In this document: one piece after another, positions 33,344-42,583 of the stretch | How the letters are laid out: each line of letters opens with the position of its first letter | How positions within the stretch are numbered: the stretch's first letter is position 1 | Origin: an uncultured Collinsella sp. | GTDB lineage: Bacteria; Actinomycetota; Coriobacteriia; Coriobacteriales; Coriobacteriaceae | Length of the DNA: 64,000 nt | Assembly: GCA_900541035.1 (NCBI GenBank) | Contig: UQIN01000005.1 | Coordinates: forward strand, 1-64,000 | Direction: 5' to 3' | The notes under the pieces: generated by a model | The model's database searches: none | What the model saw: only the letters and a program-made list of their open reading frames with translations | Told to the model about the DNA's origin: nothing | Program-made: the position numbers and the translations under genes

Positions 33344-34606
33344 TTAGAGGCCGTACACTTCGACCATAGCTTCGCCAATGCGATGGGGCACGCCGGTGAC
33401 GAGCGCGTTGCCCATGCAGAAAGCTCGATGGCCGTCGGTCATACCAGTATCCGTCCAGCCCTTGGGGAATCCTTGGAGCTGATCGAGCTCGTCGGGAACG
33501 AGGCGGCGGAAACGGCCGTCGGGGCACTCGATAACATGCTTAAATCGGCTGGCGCCCGTGCCGCCTTCGCCCGTGAGGATGGTGCGGCTCGGTTTGTCGG
33601 TGGCATCCGGGAAACTCATGGCACCCTCGGAATACGTGTACGTAAAGCCCGTCTTTTTGTTGGTGCGTTCTTCGCGCTTGCTGCCCTTGAGGTAGCGCCA
33701 GTCGGGAAGCTTCTCGTCGGAGATGTAGAACTGCTCCGGAACATACTCCTCATTAACAAGTACATCGCCAAGCACACGGCGCTCGCCGTGATAATCCTCA
33801 ACGAAGTCGCAGGTCAAAACATGGCAGCCCTGCATGACACCGGCATTCTTGAACTGAGATGTCTTTTGACCAACGCCAAAACGAGTCGAGTTCTCGTAAG
33901 GATCAGGCAGGACATCGAGCTCGGCCATTTCGTCAGGGTAGATGGCGGGGAAGGCCTTCGCCATGACACCGTTGTGCATGCGGTCAACGAGATCGACCTT
34001 GCCGGCGTTCTTCTCGCAGAAGATATAAACGCGCTTGCGGCGCTGGGGAAAACCATATTCCGCGGAGTTGACCACGCGCCATTCGACCGTGTAATCGAGG
34101 TCGGCAAGGCAGCTTAGGATGATGGCGAAGTCGCGACCGCGCTGAGACGCGGGCGACTTGAGCAGACGATCGACATTCTCAAAGAGACCGAAGCGCGGCT
34201 TCTTCATCTCGAGGAAGTGGTAGATGTCCCACCAAAGGACACCCTTCTTGCCCTCGATGCCATGTGCCTGGTTAAGCGGGCGAGCGACGGAGTAATCTTG
34301 GCAAGGGAAGCCGCCGACGACCATCTGGACGTCGGGGATTTCAACCTCTCCGGCTTCAGCCTGTTCCAGGACTTTATTGATATCTTCGTTGACTACGGAA
34401 TCCTCGCCAAAGCGGTCCATATAGCAGCGTGCCGCGAACTGACGAGCCTTGGTTCCGGGTGGTTCCCACTGATTGGCCCAAATGGTGCGGAAGGGGCCGG
34501 CGGGCTTCATATAAAACTCGGGATGGCGAGGGTCGGCATAGCCTTCGAGACCCAAACGAAATCCACCGACGCCCGCAAAAAGCTCGGCAATATTAATCTC
34601 AGACAC
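33344..34606 (-). CDS. DNA (cytosine-5-)-methyltransferase
   Basis: A 420-residue C5 methyltransferase. Motif I is INIAELFAGVGGFRLGLEG, motif IV with the catalytic cysteine is VVGGFPCQDYSVAR, and motif VI is GLFENVDRLLKSP. The target-recognition region lies at about 230-360, and motif X is near the end (GNALVTGVPHRIGEAM). The GTG start at 34606 follows GGAGAAAC. It is divergent from a Sau3AI-type endonuclease, and its length fits M.Sau3AI, so it probably makes GAT-5mC to protect against the neighbour. Confidence 0.92.
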   Translation of the reverse strand: MSEINIAELFAGVGGFRLGLEGYADPRHPEFYMKPAGPFRTIWANQWEPPGTKARQFAARCYMDRFGEDSVVNEDINKVLEQAEAGEVEIPDVQMVVGGFPCQDYSVARPLNQAHGIEGKKGVLWWDIYHFLEMKKPRFGLFENVDRLLKSPASQRGRDFAIILSCLADLDYTVEWRVVNSAEYGFPQRRKRVYIFCEKNAGKVDLVDRMHNGVMAKAFPAIYPDEMAELDVLPDPYENSTRFGVGQKTSQFKNAGVMQGCHVLTCDFVEDYHGERRVLGDVLVNEEYVPEQFYISDEKLPDWRYLKGSKREERTNKKTGFTYTYSEGAMSFPDATDKPSRTILTGEGGTGASRFKHVIECPDGRFRRLVPDELDQLQGFPKGWTDTGMTDGHRAFCMGNALVTGVPHRIGEAMVEVYGL

Positions 34607-34746
34607 GTTTCTCCAATCGCTGCTGTGTCCGGTTATGGTGGTCACAACAATAACCGATCGAGGGGACAATCAAGACCTCAATTTTCTGGGCGTTAGTAGT
34701 TGCTCTGAACTACCATGAGGTTAGTTGCGAGTTTCGGAGGTATCCC

Positions 34747-36252
34747 GTGTCTAAGAAGCGCCTCGATTTCAAGCGCATGCTTGACGATACTGATTTTTCT
34801 GACCCCTCAAGTATTGAGCGCTATGCTGCCAATCTCGATGGCATGACGTTCCGCGATATTCTCGAGCTCGGTATTGCTCCGGAGGGGGAGAGTGCGCCCA
34901 AGGACTTTGGCTCCAAGAAGTACAAAGGCGGTATGGGCACTCTTATCGAAGAACGTTACTTTGGCTACAAGGCCAATAGTGACGATCGCCCCGACTTTCC
35001 CGAGGCGGGCGTTGAGCTCAAGGCAACGTGTTTTGATGTGCTCAAGAACGGCCGGAAGTCTGCTGGCGAGCGCCTTGTCCTGACCATGATTCCTTATGAC
35101 CGACCTGTTTCGCTCGACTACGACAGTTCTCACCTCAAGACCAAGCTCAGCAATATCCTGTTGATTTACTACGGCCGAGATCGTTCCATCGATAAATACG
35201 ACCAACGCATTGAGCGTGCGGTCATGGTTCGTCTGCCCGAAGAGGACATGAAAATCATTCGCGCCGACTACGAGAAGATCATTTCCTATATTCAGGATGG
35301 CCGTGCGGACGAGCTTTCAGAAGGCATGACGACTTATCTGGGTGCTTGCACGAAGGGCGCAACTGAGGCCACAATGTGGGCGGACCAGTATTATGAATAC
35401 TTCAATACCGATACGGGCGAGATTGAGCGCCATCGCGCAAAGCGTCGCGCCTTTTCCCTCAAGCGCTCGTATATGGACTATGTGCTCCATACTTATGTCC
35501 TCGGTGCTCCGCGAGTCGGGGAGAGCATTGTTCAGGACGATGGCAAGTCTATCGATTTCGAAAGTTACGTAACTGGACTTATCGAGCGCCATTACGGTGA
35601 GACCGATCGTCAAATTGCCGAACAGTATGGACTGGAGTACACGGGCAATAAGGCGCAGTGGACAACGCTCGTTTATCGTATGCTCGGAATCAAAAACAAT
35701 GCTGCCGAGGAATTCGTCAAGGCAGGCATTTCCGTCCGAACTGTTCGAGTTAACAACAGGGGGCACATCGAACAGGCTATGTCGTTCCCACCGTTTGAGT
35801 TCAAGCGTTTGATTGAAGAAGACTGGGAGACGTCGCCTCTTCATGCGTGCCTTGAGACCAATCGCTTTTTCTTCGTTGTGTTCCGTGAGGACCACGATGG
35901 CGTGCTGCGTCTCGATCGTTGTTTGTTCTGGGCAATGGGAGAAAACGAAATCGAAGGCCCAGCGAAAGCTTGTTGGGATGAGACGCGAAAGGTAATACGT
36001 GAGGGCGTTGAGCTCAATCCGTATCGGGATGCGAGCGGAAAGCTCAAAGTGACTAACAATCTGCCCGGTATGGCGGACAATCCAATTGTTCACGTTCGCC
36101 CGCATACGTCAAAAGCGGCTTACAAGTTTGCCGATGGAACAGAGAACGGTGACATCGCAAGGAATGCTTACGAACTGCCCGACGGGCGCTGGATGACGAA
36201 GCAATCGTTCTGGTTCAACAAGGGCTACCTGGAGCATATTCTGGGGCTGTAG
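34747..36252 (+). CDS. Sau3AI/MutH-family type II restriction endonuclease
   Basis: A 501-residue endonuclease, likely to cut at GATC. The N-terminal MutH-like catalytic domain has the D...ExK motif in DFPEAGVELKAT (about residues 83-94). A second, non-catalytic MutH-like domain in the C-terminal half (about 270-500, FPPFEFKRLIEEDWETSP) serves DNA binding in Sau3AI. Length is close to Sau3AI (about 489). The GTG start at 34747 follows GGAGGTATCCC. It forms a restriction-modification pair with the divergent methyltransferase. Specificity is inferred from the family. Confidence 0.85.
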   Translation: MSKKRLDFKRMLDDTDFSDPSSIERYAANLDGMTFRDILELGIAPEGESAPKDFGSKKYKGGMGTLIEERYFGYKANSDDRPDFPEAGVELKATCFDVLKNGRKSAGERLVLTMIPYDRPVSLDYDSSHLKTKLSNILLIYYGRDRSIDKYDQRIERAVMVRLPEEDMKIIRADYEKIISYIQDGRADELSEGMTTYLGACTKGATEATMWADQYYEYFNTDTGEIERHRAKRRAFSLKRSYMDYVLHTYVLGAPRVGESIVQDDGKSIDFESYVTGLIERHYGETDRQIAEQYGLEYTGNKAQWTTLVYRMLGIKNNAAEEFVKAGISVRTVRVNNRGHIEQAMSFPPFEFKRLIEEDWETSPLHACLETNRFFFVVFREDHDGVLRLDRCLFWAMGENEIEGPAKACWDETRKVIREGVELNPYRDASGKLKVTNNLPGMADNPIVHVRPHTSKAAYKFADGTENGDIARNAYELPDGRWMTKQSFWFNKGYLEHILGL

Positions 36253-36307
36253 CGTTTCGAGATTATTTAACAATCAACCCCTGCTCCTCGATACCTCGAT
36301 GTTGCCC

Positions 36308-36994
36308 CTACAAATAAATCCCCTCACCGAGTTGCTTGTGGAACTCGGCGTGATGGTCGCGTGCCCAGGTAAAGAGCGCCTGGTCAAAGTCGGTGCGCGT
36401 AGCCGGGACGCCAAAGACGCCGGCAACCTCGACGCGCACAAACTCCAGTGCCGGCAGCTTGTTGATGGCAGTGAGGGCAAACGGGGACGAGGGCTCCTCG
36501 AACAGATAGCGGCTGCCTTGCAGCGCGTCGCAACTGGTGCACGTGTTGCCGAGCGACGGGGCTTTGGAGGCTCGCGCGCCTACGGGCTTGTAGCCGCAGC
36601 GCTTAGAAAGATAGTCGCGGATCTCGCCCGGCACGCAGCCAACAGCGGGCACGATGGCGAGCGCGTTGGCGTTGGCCGTGTCGATGGCAATGTGCCCGGC
36701 TTCGCTGGGCGCGTGCACGATGGCGATGCTCTCGTCGTTATCGGTTCGATAGGGAATGCCAAAGGCCGCGACCGAGGTCTCTTTGTGACACTTCCAGCAC
36801 TCGCGCTTGCCCAGTACTAGATATATATACGGCGCTGAGGGGTCGGATCGGTCAACACCGGGCAGCCACTCGGCAAAGGGCTCGGGGTTGACGCCGCTGG
36901 GTACATACCAGATCTTCTTGGTCCGGTCCCATTTGGCGCCCAGCGCCTTGGCTTCTTCTTTGTGCGAAAAGGGGACATCGAGCTCGGTGCGCAT
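36308..36994 (-). CDS. DUF5710 domain protein
   Basis: A 228-residue protein. The first 45 residues (ELDVPFSHKEEAKALGAKWDRTKKIWYVPSG) are a DUF5710 module, found in primases and plasmid proteins. The rest has cysteine pairs (CWKC and CTSC) that may bind zinc, and is otherwise unrecognised. The ATG at 36994 follows AAGGAG. It is convergent with the endonuclease, and any role with it is unproven. Confidence 0.75.
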   Translation of the reverse strand: MRTELDVPFSHKEEAKALGAKWDRTKKIWYVPSGVNPEPFAEWLPGVDRSDPSAPYIYLVLGKRECWKCHKETSVAAFGIPYRTDNDESIAIVHAPSEAGHIAIDTANANALAIVPAVGCVPGEIRDYLSKRCGYKPVGARASKAPSLGNTCTSCDALQGSRYLFEEPSSPFALTAINKLPALEFVRVEVAGVFGVPATRTDFDQALFTWARDHHAEFHKQLGEGIYL

Positions 36995-37220
36995 GGCGGC
37001 TCCTTGGTGCTGCAGGTGCAAGTGGCTCAAGGATACCGCAGGGCGCAGACATCGCGGCGTTTTGCTGAGAAGTTGCGGTGCGGACTGATTGGTTATGCCG
37101 ATGGATAGATCGGCAAGTAGATGGTCGGCTTTTGGCTAGTTGGGCGGTTGGAACTGCCGGCGGATTTAGCGACATAAAATAAAACAGCCCAGAGGGCATA
37201 GCCTCTGAGCTGCGAACATT

Positions 37221-37295
37221 TGGTGGGCGTTAGAAGATTTGAACTTCTGACCTCTTCCGTGTCAGGGAAGCGCTCTCCCCCTGAGCTAAACGCCC
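37221..37295 (-). tRNA. tRNA-Val(GAC)
   Basis: On the minus strand the acceptor GGGCGTT pairs with AACGCCC, followed by discriminator A and an encoded CCA. The anticodon stem CTTCC/GGAAG encloses loop CTGACAC with anticodon GAC. The D-arm (GCTC/GAGC) and T-arm (AGAAG/CTTCT with TTCAAAT) are complete. Confidence 0.96.
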
Positions 37296-37324
37296 GATCA
37301 AGGGTGCGCAAGCGCGCAAGGGAT

Positions 37325-37353
37325 AATATAACGGAGCCTGAACTCGGTGGCAA
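37325..37353 (-). promoter_or_regulatory. tRNA-Val promoter
   Basis: On the minus strand TTGCCA (37348-37353) and TATATT (37325-37330) are exactly 17 bases apart, about 30 bases before the mature tRNA end. Confidence 0.7.
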
Positions 37354-37584
37354 GAACATTTTTAAAAATCGCTTACATTGTGGAATTCGGGGGTCTTGTC
37401 ATATCCATTTCAAAAGAGCCTGCTGCCGCGATTTGGCTGTCGCATAATGCAAGGCCGTTGCGGTGTCGAGCTATGGAAAGACGCCTGCGGAATTGTCCCA
37501 CCGATAAGCGGACAAGCCTTCGGCTGGTGCCTTCGCCGTGGTAAGGTAAGCCGAATTGCTTCCAGACTGTTTCGGGGGAGTGGA

Positions 37585-38607
37585 ATGAGCAAAGAGTGTG
37601 TCGAGCAGGTCGAAGGCGCAGGGGCTTCGGTGCCGATGACCGATATGTCGAACATTGATGTGCCCGAGGGCACCGACGAGCTCAGCCGCAACACCCGTCG
37701 CGCGTGGCGCGACCGCCTGAACAGCGCTTCGACGCGCAAGATGATCACGGGCGTCTTGGCTACGCTGGTGGGCGGTTCGTTTTGGGGCTTCTCGGGCACC
37801 AGCGCGAGCTTTCTGTTCGATACCTACCACGTCGACACCTTGTGGCTTATGAGCGTGCGTCAGATTCTCGCCGGTCTACTCTTTATGGCCGTGGTTGTTA
37901 CGCGCGACCGCGAGCGCCTGATTAAGCTCTGGACCACACCCGCCGATCGCAAGCAGCTGCTGCTCTTTACCGCCTTTGGTCTGCTGTTCAACCAGTTTTG
38001 CTATCTTTCGGCCGTGCGCCTGACGAACGCCGGAACCGCGACGGTGCTCCAGTGCCTGCAGCTCGTTATCATCATGGGCTACACCTGCGTGACCGATCGC
38101 CGCATGCCGCGTACTCGCGAAGTTATCGGCATTGGCCTGGCTCTGGGTGGAACCTTTTTAATCGCCACCGGCGGCGACCCCACCAGCCTGAATATCTCGC
38201 CGCTTGGCCTGGCAGCAGGTCTTATGTGTGCGGTCAGCGCCACGTGTATGGCGGTGATTCCCGCCAAGATCCTGCCCGAATACGGCAGCCCCATCGTCAC
38301 GGGCTCGGCAATGCTCACGGCGGGCGTGGTCTCGTGCGTCTTCGTGCAGCCTTGGGCGCATATGCCGGCACTCGACGCTGCCGGCGTCGAGGCGCTCGCG
38401 GTATTCGTGGTTATCGGCTCGTTTTTTGCTTACATGCTCTATATGCAGGGCGTTAAGGACATCGGCTCGGTGCGTGCGAGCCTCATCGGAACTGTGGAGC
38501 CCGTCTCGGCGACCATCACCAGCGCCGTTATGCTGGGGACGGTGTTTTTGCCGACCGACCTTATCGGCTTTGTCATGATTATCGTGATGATGTTCCTCAC
38601 GGTGTAG
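37585..38607 (+). CDS. EamA/DMT-family transporter
   Basis: A 340-residue inner-membrane transporter with about ten hydrophobic segments in two EamA repeats (GVLATLVGGSFWGFSGTSASF onward, and a second from about residue 205). A hydrophilic N-terminal tail of about 50 residues precedes the first segment. ATG 37585 follows GGGGGAGTGG. It is distant in sequence from the other EamA protein at 342. It is unlinked to neighbouring pathway genes, so no substrate can be given. The 289 bases between the tRNA and this gene hold only the tRNA promoter and presumably this gene's own promoter. Confidence 0.83.
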   Translation: MSKECVEQVEGAGASVPMTDMSNIDVPEGTDELSRNTRRAWRDRLNSASTRKMITGVLATLVGGSFWGFSGTSASFLFDTYHVDTLWLMSVRQILAGLLFMAVVVTRDRERLIKLWTTPADRKQLLLFTAFGLLFNQFCYLSAVRLTNAGTATVLQCLQLVIIMGYTCVTDRRMPRTREVIGIGLALGGTFLIATGGDPTSLNISPLGLAAGLMCAVSATCMAVIPAKILPEYGSPIVTGSAMLTAGVVSCVFVQPWAHMPALDAAGVEALAVFVVIGSFFAYMLYMQGVKDIGSVRASLIGTVEPVSATITSAVMLGTVFLPTDLIGFVMIIVMMFLTV

Positions 38608-38756
38608 CTGGCGCCGCCGCCAAGACAGAAAAGGTGTTGTGCCGCATTTCCGCCAATTGATGTCCGTGTCTGGAGTTTAGCTGTCGATGCTCAAAATGCC
38701 ATAAACTAGTAACGTTATGGACTTTTTCATTGCGACTCAATTGCGAGGATTTCTTT

Positions 38757-41069
38757 ATGGCTGGTAATCACTTTAAGGGCAGCGATAGCGGCCGCCCTGC
38801 AGTTCCGCCGCGTCCGAACGGGGCTGGCAAGGCCGGCACGCCGGGCGGCGCTGGACAGGGCGGTTCCGGTAAGCGCGTGTCCCCGGGCGAGACGGCGATG
38901 TTTACCGCTCTGTACGAGCAGTCTCAAAAGGCAAAAAAGACCGGCCGTGCAAGAGGGAATGTCTTTGCGGACGGTGCAACCTCCACGTCGCAGCCGAGCG
39001 GCGCTCCTTCGGTACCCGCGAACAACGCGGGTGCTGCCAACGCCGCGAATGGCGCCGGCAACGTTAATGCCGGCAAGGCCGACAACAATACTCCCTCTGC
39101 CGGTGGCGCGGGGCTTACGGGTAACCTCGGCACGATTTACACCGGCGCCTCCGAGACTGGTACGTTCGCCCGCCTGGATGATAGCGGTGCCGAGTTTGCG
39201 GGCTCGGGTTCCAAGGAAGATTATTACGATTTTGGCTTGAACTACGGTAGCGACGCTTCGTCGAGTTCGACCTCTGACGGTCTGGTCCGTCATCGCCATC
39301 GCAAGGGCGAGCGCAAAAAGCGTCACACCGGCGCCATTATTGCCGCTGTGGTCGCGGTGCTTCTCGTTGCGCTTGGCGCAAGCGGCTTTATGCTGCTTAA
39401 CTCGGCAAAGACCGTAAAGAGCGAAGCGAAGGAGGCTGTCGAGATTGTCGGTGGCCTTAAGGACAAGGTCACGTCGGGCGATTTTTCAACGCTGCCTGAC
39501 GACGCGAAGAAGATCGATGAGCTCTGCAACAGCATGAAGGCGGAGACCTCGAGCCCGCTGTGGGCGGCGGCTTCGTTTATCCCGGTGTATGGCAGCGATA
39601 TCAATGCGGCCCGCACCATGATTGACGCCCTGTCCGATGTCTCGAGCAATGCGCTGGTTCCCATGGCCGATAACCTTTCGCAGGCTACGCCCGGCAAGCT
39701 GTTCCAGGACGGCATGATTAACGTGTCCGCGCTGCAGGCGGTCGCCGATTCGCTTTCCAGCAGCTCGAAGGTGTTCAAGAGCGCCAACGAGAAGGTCCAG
39801 GGCATTGGCGATACTCATATTTCCCAGGTGACCGAGCTGGTCGATAAGGCCAAGGACGGCTTTGCCACCCTCAACGGTGCGGTTGACGCGGCGGAGAAGG
39901 TCGCCCCCGTCCTTCCCCAGATGCTCGGCGCCAACGGCCAGACGCGCAACTACCTTGTGTACGCCATGAACAACGTCGAGATTCGTGCCTGCGGCGGCTT
40001 TGGCGGTTCGCAGGGCCTGATTTCGGTCACCGACGGCCAGATGTCGATTGGCGAGTTTGTTCCCCGCATTGGACTCAGCGAGGATGAGGCAGTCGAGAGC
40101 GTCGACGAAGAGGATGAGGCGCTGTTCGGCAACCACAGCAACCTGTACAACTCGGGCAATACCTATTCGCCTGATTGGCCCCGCAACTCGCAGCGTGTCG
40201 CCGCGCTGTGGAAGTCCCAGTATGGGCAGGACGTTGATGGCGTCGTCGGCATCGATCCGGTGTTCTTGCAGTACCTGCTGGGCCTTGTCGGTAATGTCTC
40301 GCTGCCTGATGGTACGGTCGTCGACGGTACCAACGCGGCGAAGGTTCTCATGCACGATGTGTATTGGAACTATCCGGTCGAGGAATCGGACGGCATCTTT
40401 GCGGCTGTTGCCAGCGCCGCCTTCGACAAGATTCTCGGTGGCATCGGTGACGTCGACGTTACAAAGCTTGTCGGTGCATTCGAGCGCGGTGCCGAAGAGG
40501 GCCGTCTGATTGCTTGGATGAGAAACGATGATGAGCAGAATGCCATCAAAGAGACGGGCATTGACGCTTCGCTGCCCGATCCGGATGATCCGAGTGCCGA
40601 TCCCGTTGCCGGCGTTTACTTTAACAACCTGAGCTTCTCCAAGCTCGACTGGTATCTGAACGCCGACACGCAGATCGGCCAGGGCATCAAGAACGGCGAC
40701 GGCACGTGCTCGTATCGCATCACCGTTACCCTGACGAACATCATGACGCAGGAGGAGGCTGGCAAGCTGCCCGACTACGTTGCGGCGAGCGCACCCGATG
40801 CCGCGCGTGACGACGAGCGTCTGAATGTCTCGTTGTTTGCCCCGACGGGTGGCAACATCAGTGACCTTACGGTTGAGGGTACCCAGTTTGGTCTTGGTGC
40901 CGCTACGTGGCATGGAATCCCCTTCTATTCGGGCACCGTTGACCTGCATGCTGGCGAGACGACGACGATCACGTATACGCTGACCACGTCGGCCGAGGCG
41001 GGGGACAAGCCGCTTACGCTGCGTCAGACTCCTACATGCCAGGCGGCTCGCGACAGCGCGTCGGCGTAG
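38757..41069 (+). CDS. DUF4012 membrane-anchored protein
   Basis: A 770-residue protein. Residues 1-185 are low-complexity, rich in Gly, Ala, Ser and Asn, and presumably cytoplasmic. A basic stretch (RHRHRKGERKKRH) precedes one membrane segment at about 195-217 (AIIAAVVAVLLVALGASGFML). The outer part has helical segments and then DUF4012 (about 395-740, YLVYAMNNVEIRACGGFGGSQGLISV). The family occurs in actinobacteria and Firmicutes cell envelopes with no firm function. Start 38757 follows GAGGATTTCTTT. Confidence 0.82.
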   Translation: MAGNHFKGSDSGRPAVPPRPNGAGKAGTPGGAGQGGSGKRVSPGETAMFTALYEQSQKAKKTGRARGNVFADGATSTSQPSGAPSVPANNAGAANAANGAGNVNAGKADNNTPSAGGAGLTGNLGTIYTGASETGTFARLDDSGAEFAGSGSKEDYYDFGLNYGSDASSSSTSDGLVRHRHRKGERKKRHTGAIIAAVVAVLLVALGASGFMLLNSAKTVKSEAKEAVEIVGGLKDKVTSGDFSTLPDDAKKIDELCNSMKAETSSPLWAAASFIPVYGSDINAARTMIDALSDVSSNALVPMADNLSQATPGKLFQDGMINVSALQAVADSLSSSSKVFKSANEKVQGIGDTHISQVTELVDKAKDGFATLNGAVDAAEKVAPVLPQMLGANGQTRNYLVYAMNNVEIRACGGFGGSQGLISVTDGQMSIGEFVPRIGLSEDEAVESVDEEDEALFGNHSNLYNSGNTYSPDWPRNSQRVAALWKSQYGQDVDGVVGIDPVFLQYLLGLVGNVSLPDGTVVDGTNAAKVLMHDVYWNYPVEESDGIFAAVASAAFDKILGGIGDVDVTKLVGAFERGAEEGRLIAWMRNDDEQNAIKETGIDASLPDPDDPSADPVAGVYFNNLSFSKLDWYLNADTQIGQGIKNGDGTCSYRITVTLTNIMTQEEAGKLPDYVAASAPDAARDDERLNVSLFAPTGGNISDLTVEGTQFGLGAATWHGIPFYSGTVDLHAGETTTITYTLTTSAEAGDKPLTLRQTPTCQAARDSASA

Positions 41070-41106
41070 GGTTTTTCTGGTAGCGCAGATAATCGAGTAC
41101 CATTTT

Positions 41107-41140
41107 GGGGCGGACAGGCAATCTGTCCGCCCCTATTTTG
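41107..41140 (+). terminator. Terminator between the DUF4012 gene and glmM
   Basis: GGGGCGGACAG pairs perfectly with CTGTCCGCCCC and is followed by TATTTTG. It lies only 13 bases before the glmM start, so it may also attenuate glmM if transcription reads through. Confidence 0.8.
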
Positions 41141-41152
41141 TAAGGAGAGCGC

Positions 41153-42484
41153 ATGAAGTACTTTGGCACCGACGGCTTTCGCGGTGAGGCCAACGTTGGG
41201 CTGACGGTAGAGCACGCTTATAAGATTGGCCGTTTTGTGGGCTGGTATTACGGCGCCAACCGCAGTGCTAAGGCGCGCGTGATCGTGGGCAAGGACACAC
41301 GTCGCTCGAGTTATATGTTCGAGGCGGCGCTGGTGAGCGGCCTGGTCGCGAGCGGTGCGGACGCCTATATGCTGCACGTGATCCCCACGCCGGGCGTAGC
41401 GCACCAGACCGTGGAAGGCTGCTTCGATTGCGGCATCATGATCAGCGCGAGCCACAACCCGTTTTGCGATAACGGCATTAAGCTCGTCAACAGCGACGGC
41501 TTTAAGATGGACGAGGACGTACTGGAGCTCATCGAGGACTACATCGATGGCAAGAGCGAGGTGCCGCTGGCCACGGGCAACCACATCGGTGCCACGGTGG
41601 ACTACATGCAGGGCCGCAACCGCTACATTGCTTCGCTCATTGCAAGTGCGAACTTTTCGCTGCAGGGCGTCAAGATCGGTATCGACTGCGCCAACGGCTC
41701 GGCTTCCTCGGTGGCCAAGCCGGTGTTTGACGCGCTCGGTGCCGACGTGCGCGTGATCAATGCCGCGCCCGATGGCTTTAACATCAACGTCGACTGCGGC
41801 TCCACGCATATGGAGCGTCTGCAGCGCCATGTGGTGGAGCAGGGCCTGGACGTGGGCTTTGCCTACGACGGCGATGCTGACCGCTGCCTGGCCGTGGACG
41901 AGCGCGGGCGCGTGGTCGACGGCGACCAGATCCTGTACGTGTGCGGCGTGTATCTGAACAAGCACGGTCGCCTCTCGGGCGGTACCGTGGTGCCGACGAT
42001 TGCCAGTAACTTTGGCCTTGTCAAGTCGCTGGAGCTTGCCGGCCTGAGCGCCGTGACCAGCGGCGTGGGCGACCGTCACGTGTATGCCAAGATGCGCGAG
42101 GGCGGCTACAGCCTGGGCGGCGAGCAGACGGGCCATACGATCTTTGGCGATATCGAGCGCACGGGCGACGGCATTATGACTTCGCTGCGCGTGATGGAAG
42201 TGATTCGTGCCGAGCGCGAGACGCTCTCGCAGCTCACGGCTCCGTGCAAGCTGCTGCCGCAGGCGCAGGTGGCCGTGCACGTGGCGGACAAGGACGCCGC
42301 GCTCGAGAACATGGGCGTGCAGAACGCCATCGCCGAGGCCGAGGCTGCGCTGGCAGGCGAGGGCCGCGTGCTCGTGCGCAAGAGCGGAACCGAGTCGGTG
42401 ATTCGCGTGTTGGCTGAGGCTCCGGACCAAGCCGCCGCCGACGCCGCCATGAAGCGCATCGCCGCCGCGCTGGAAGCTCTGTAA
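41153..42484 (+). CDS. glmM: Phosphoglucosamine mutase
   Basis: A 443-residue alpha-D-phosphohexomutase converting glucosamine-6-P to glucosamine-1-P for peptidoglycan precursors. N-terminus KYFGTDGFRGEANVG; the catalytic serine is in ISASHNPF (about residue 100); the metal loop is DGDADRCLAVDERG; the sugar-binding loop is GGEQTGHTIF; the phosphate loop is RKSGTESVIRVLAE. It starts right after a terminator hairpin, with AAGGAGAGC as ribosome site. Glucosamine-6-P made by some SIS deglycases could feed it, but nothing here shows that. Confidence 0.95.
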   Translation: MKYFGTDGFRGEANVGLTVEHAYKIGRFVGWYYGANRSAKARVIVGKDTRRSSYMFEAALVSGLVASGADAYMLHVIPTPGVAHQTVEGCFDCGIMISASHNPFCDNGIKLVNSDGFKMDEDVLELIEDYIDGKSEVPLATGNHIGATVDYMQGRNRYIASLIASANFSLQGVKIGIDCANGSASSVAKPVFDALGADVRVINAAPDGFNINVDCGSTHMERLQRHVVEQGLDVGFAYDGDADRCLAVDERGRVVDGDQILYVCGVYLNKHGRLSGGTVVPTIASNFGLVKSLELAGLSAVTSGVGDRHVYAKMREGGYSLGGEQTGHTIFGDIERTGDGIMTSLRVMEVIRAERETLSQLTAPCKLLPQAQVAVHVADKDAALENMGVQNAIAEAEAALAGEGRVLVRKSGTESVIRVLAEAPDQAAADAAMKRIAAALEAL

Positions 42485-42488
42485 GGTA

Positions 42489-42516
42489 GTCATTGGGGAC
42501 GTTCTTAAACGACTAG
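42489..42516. repeat. TTGGGGACGTTCTTAAA repeat copy
   Basis: TAGTCATTGGGGACGTTC then TTAAACGACTAG, the same family as 142-224. Confidence 0.65.
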
Positions 42517-42521
42517 GTGAA

Positions 42522-42563
42522 AAAAGGGGACGCTGCGGATTGGTTCCGCGGCGTCCCCTTTGC
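42522..42563. terminator. Bidirectional terminator between glmM and the M32 gene
   Basis: AAAGGGGACGC pairs with GCGTCCCCTTT, with an inner GCGG/CCGC. A-run on the left and T's on the right serve both convergent genes. Confidence 0.8.
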
Positions 42564-42583
42564 GTTGGCGTGTCGGTTATGCC

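Noticed and set aside
37296..37584. Extended reading of the EamA gene from 37378
   Set aside because: The added 69 residues are not EamA-like and have no ribosome site; ATG 37585 with GGGGGAG is better.
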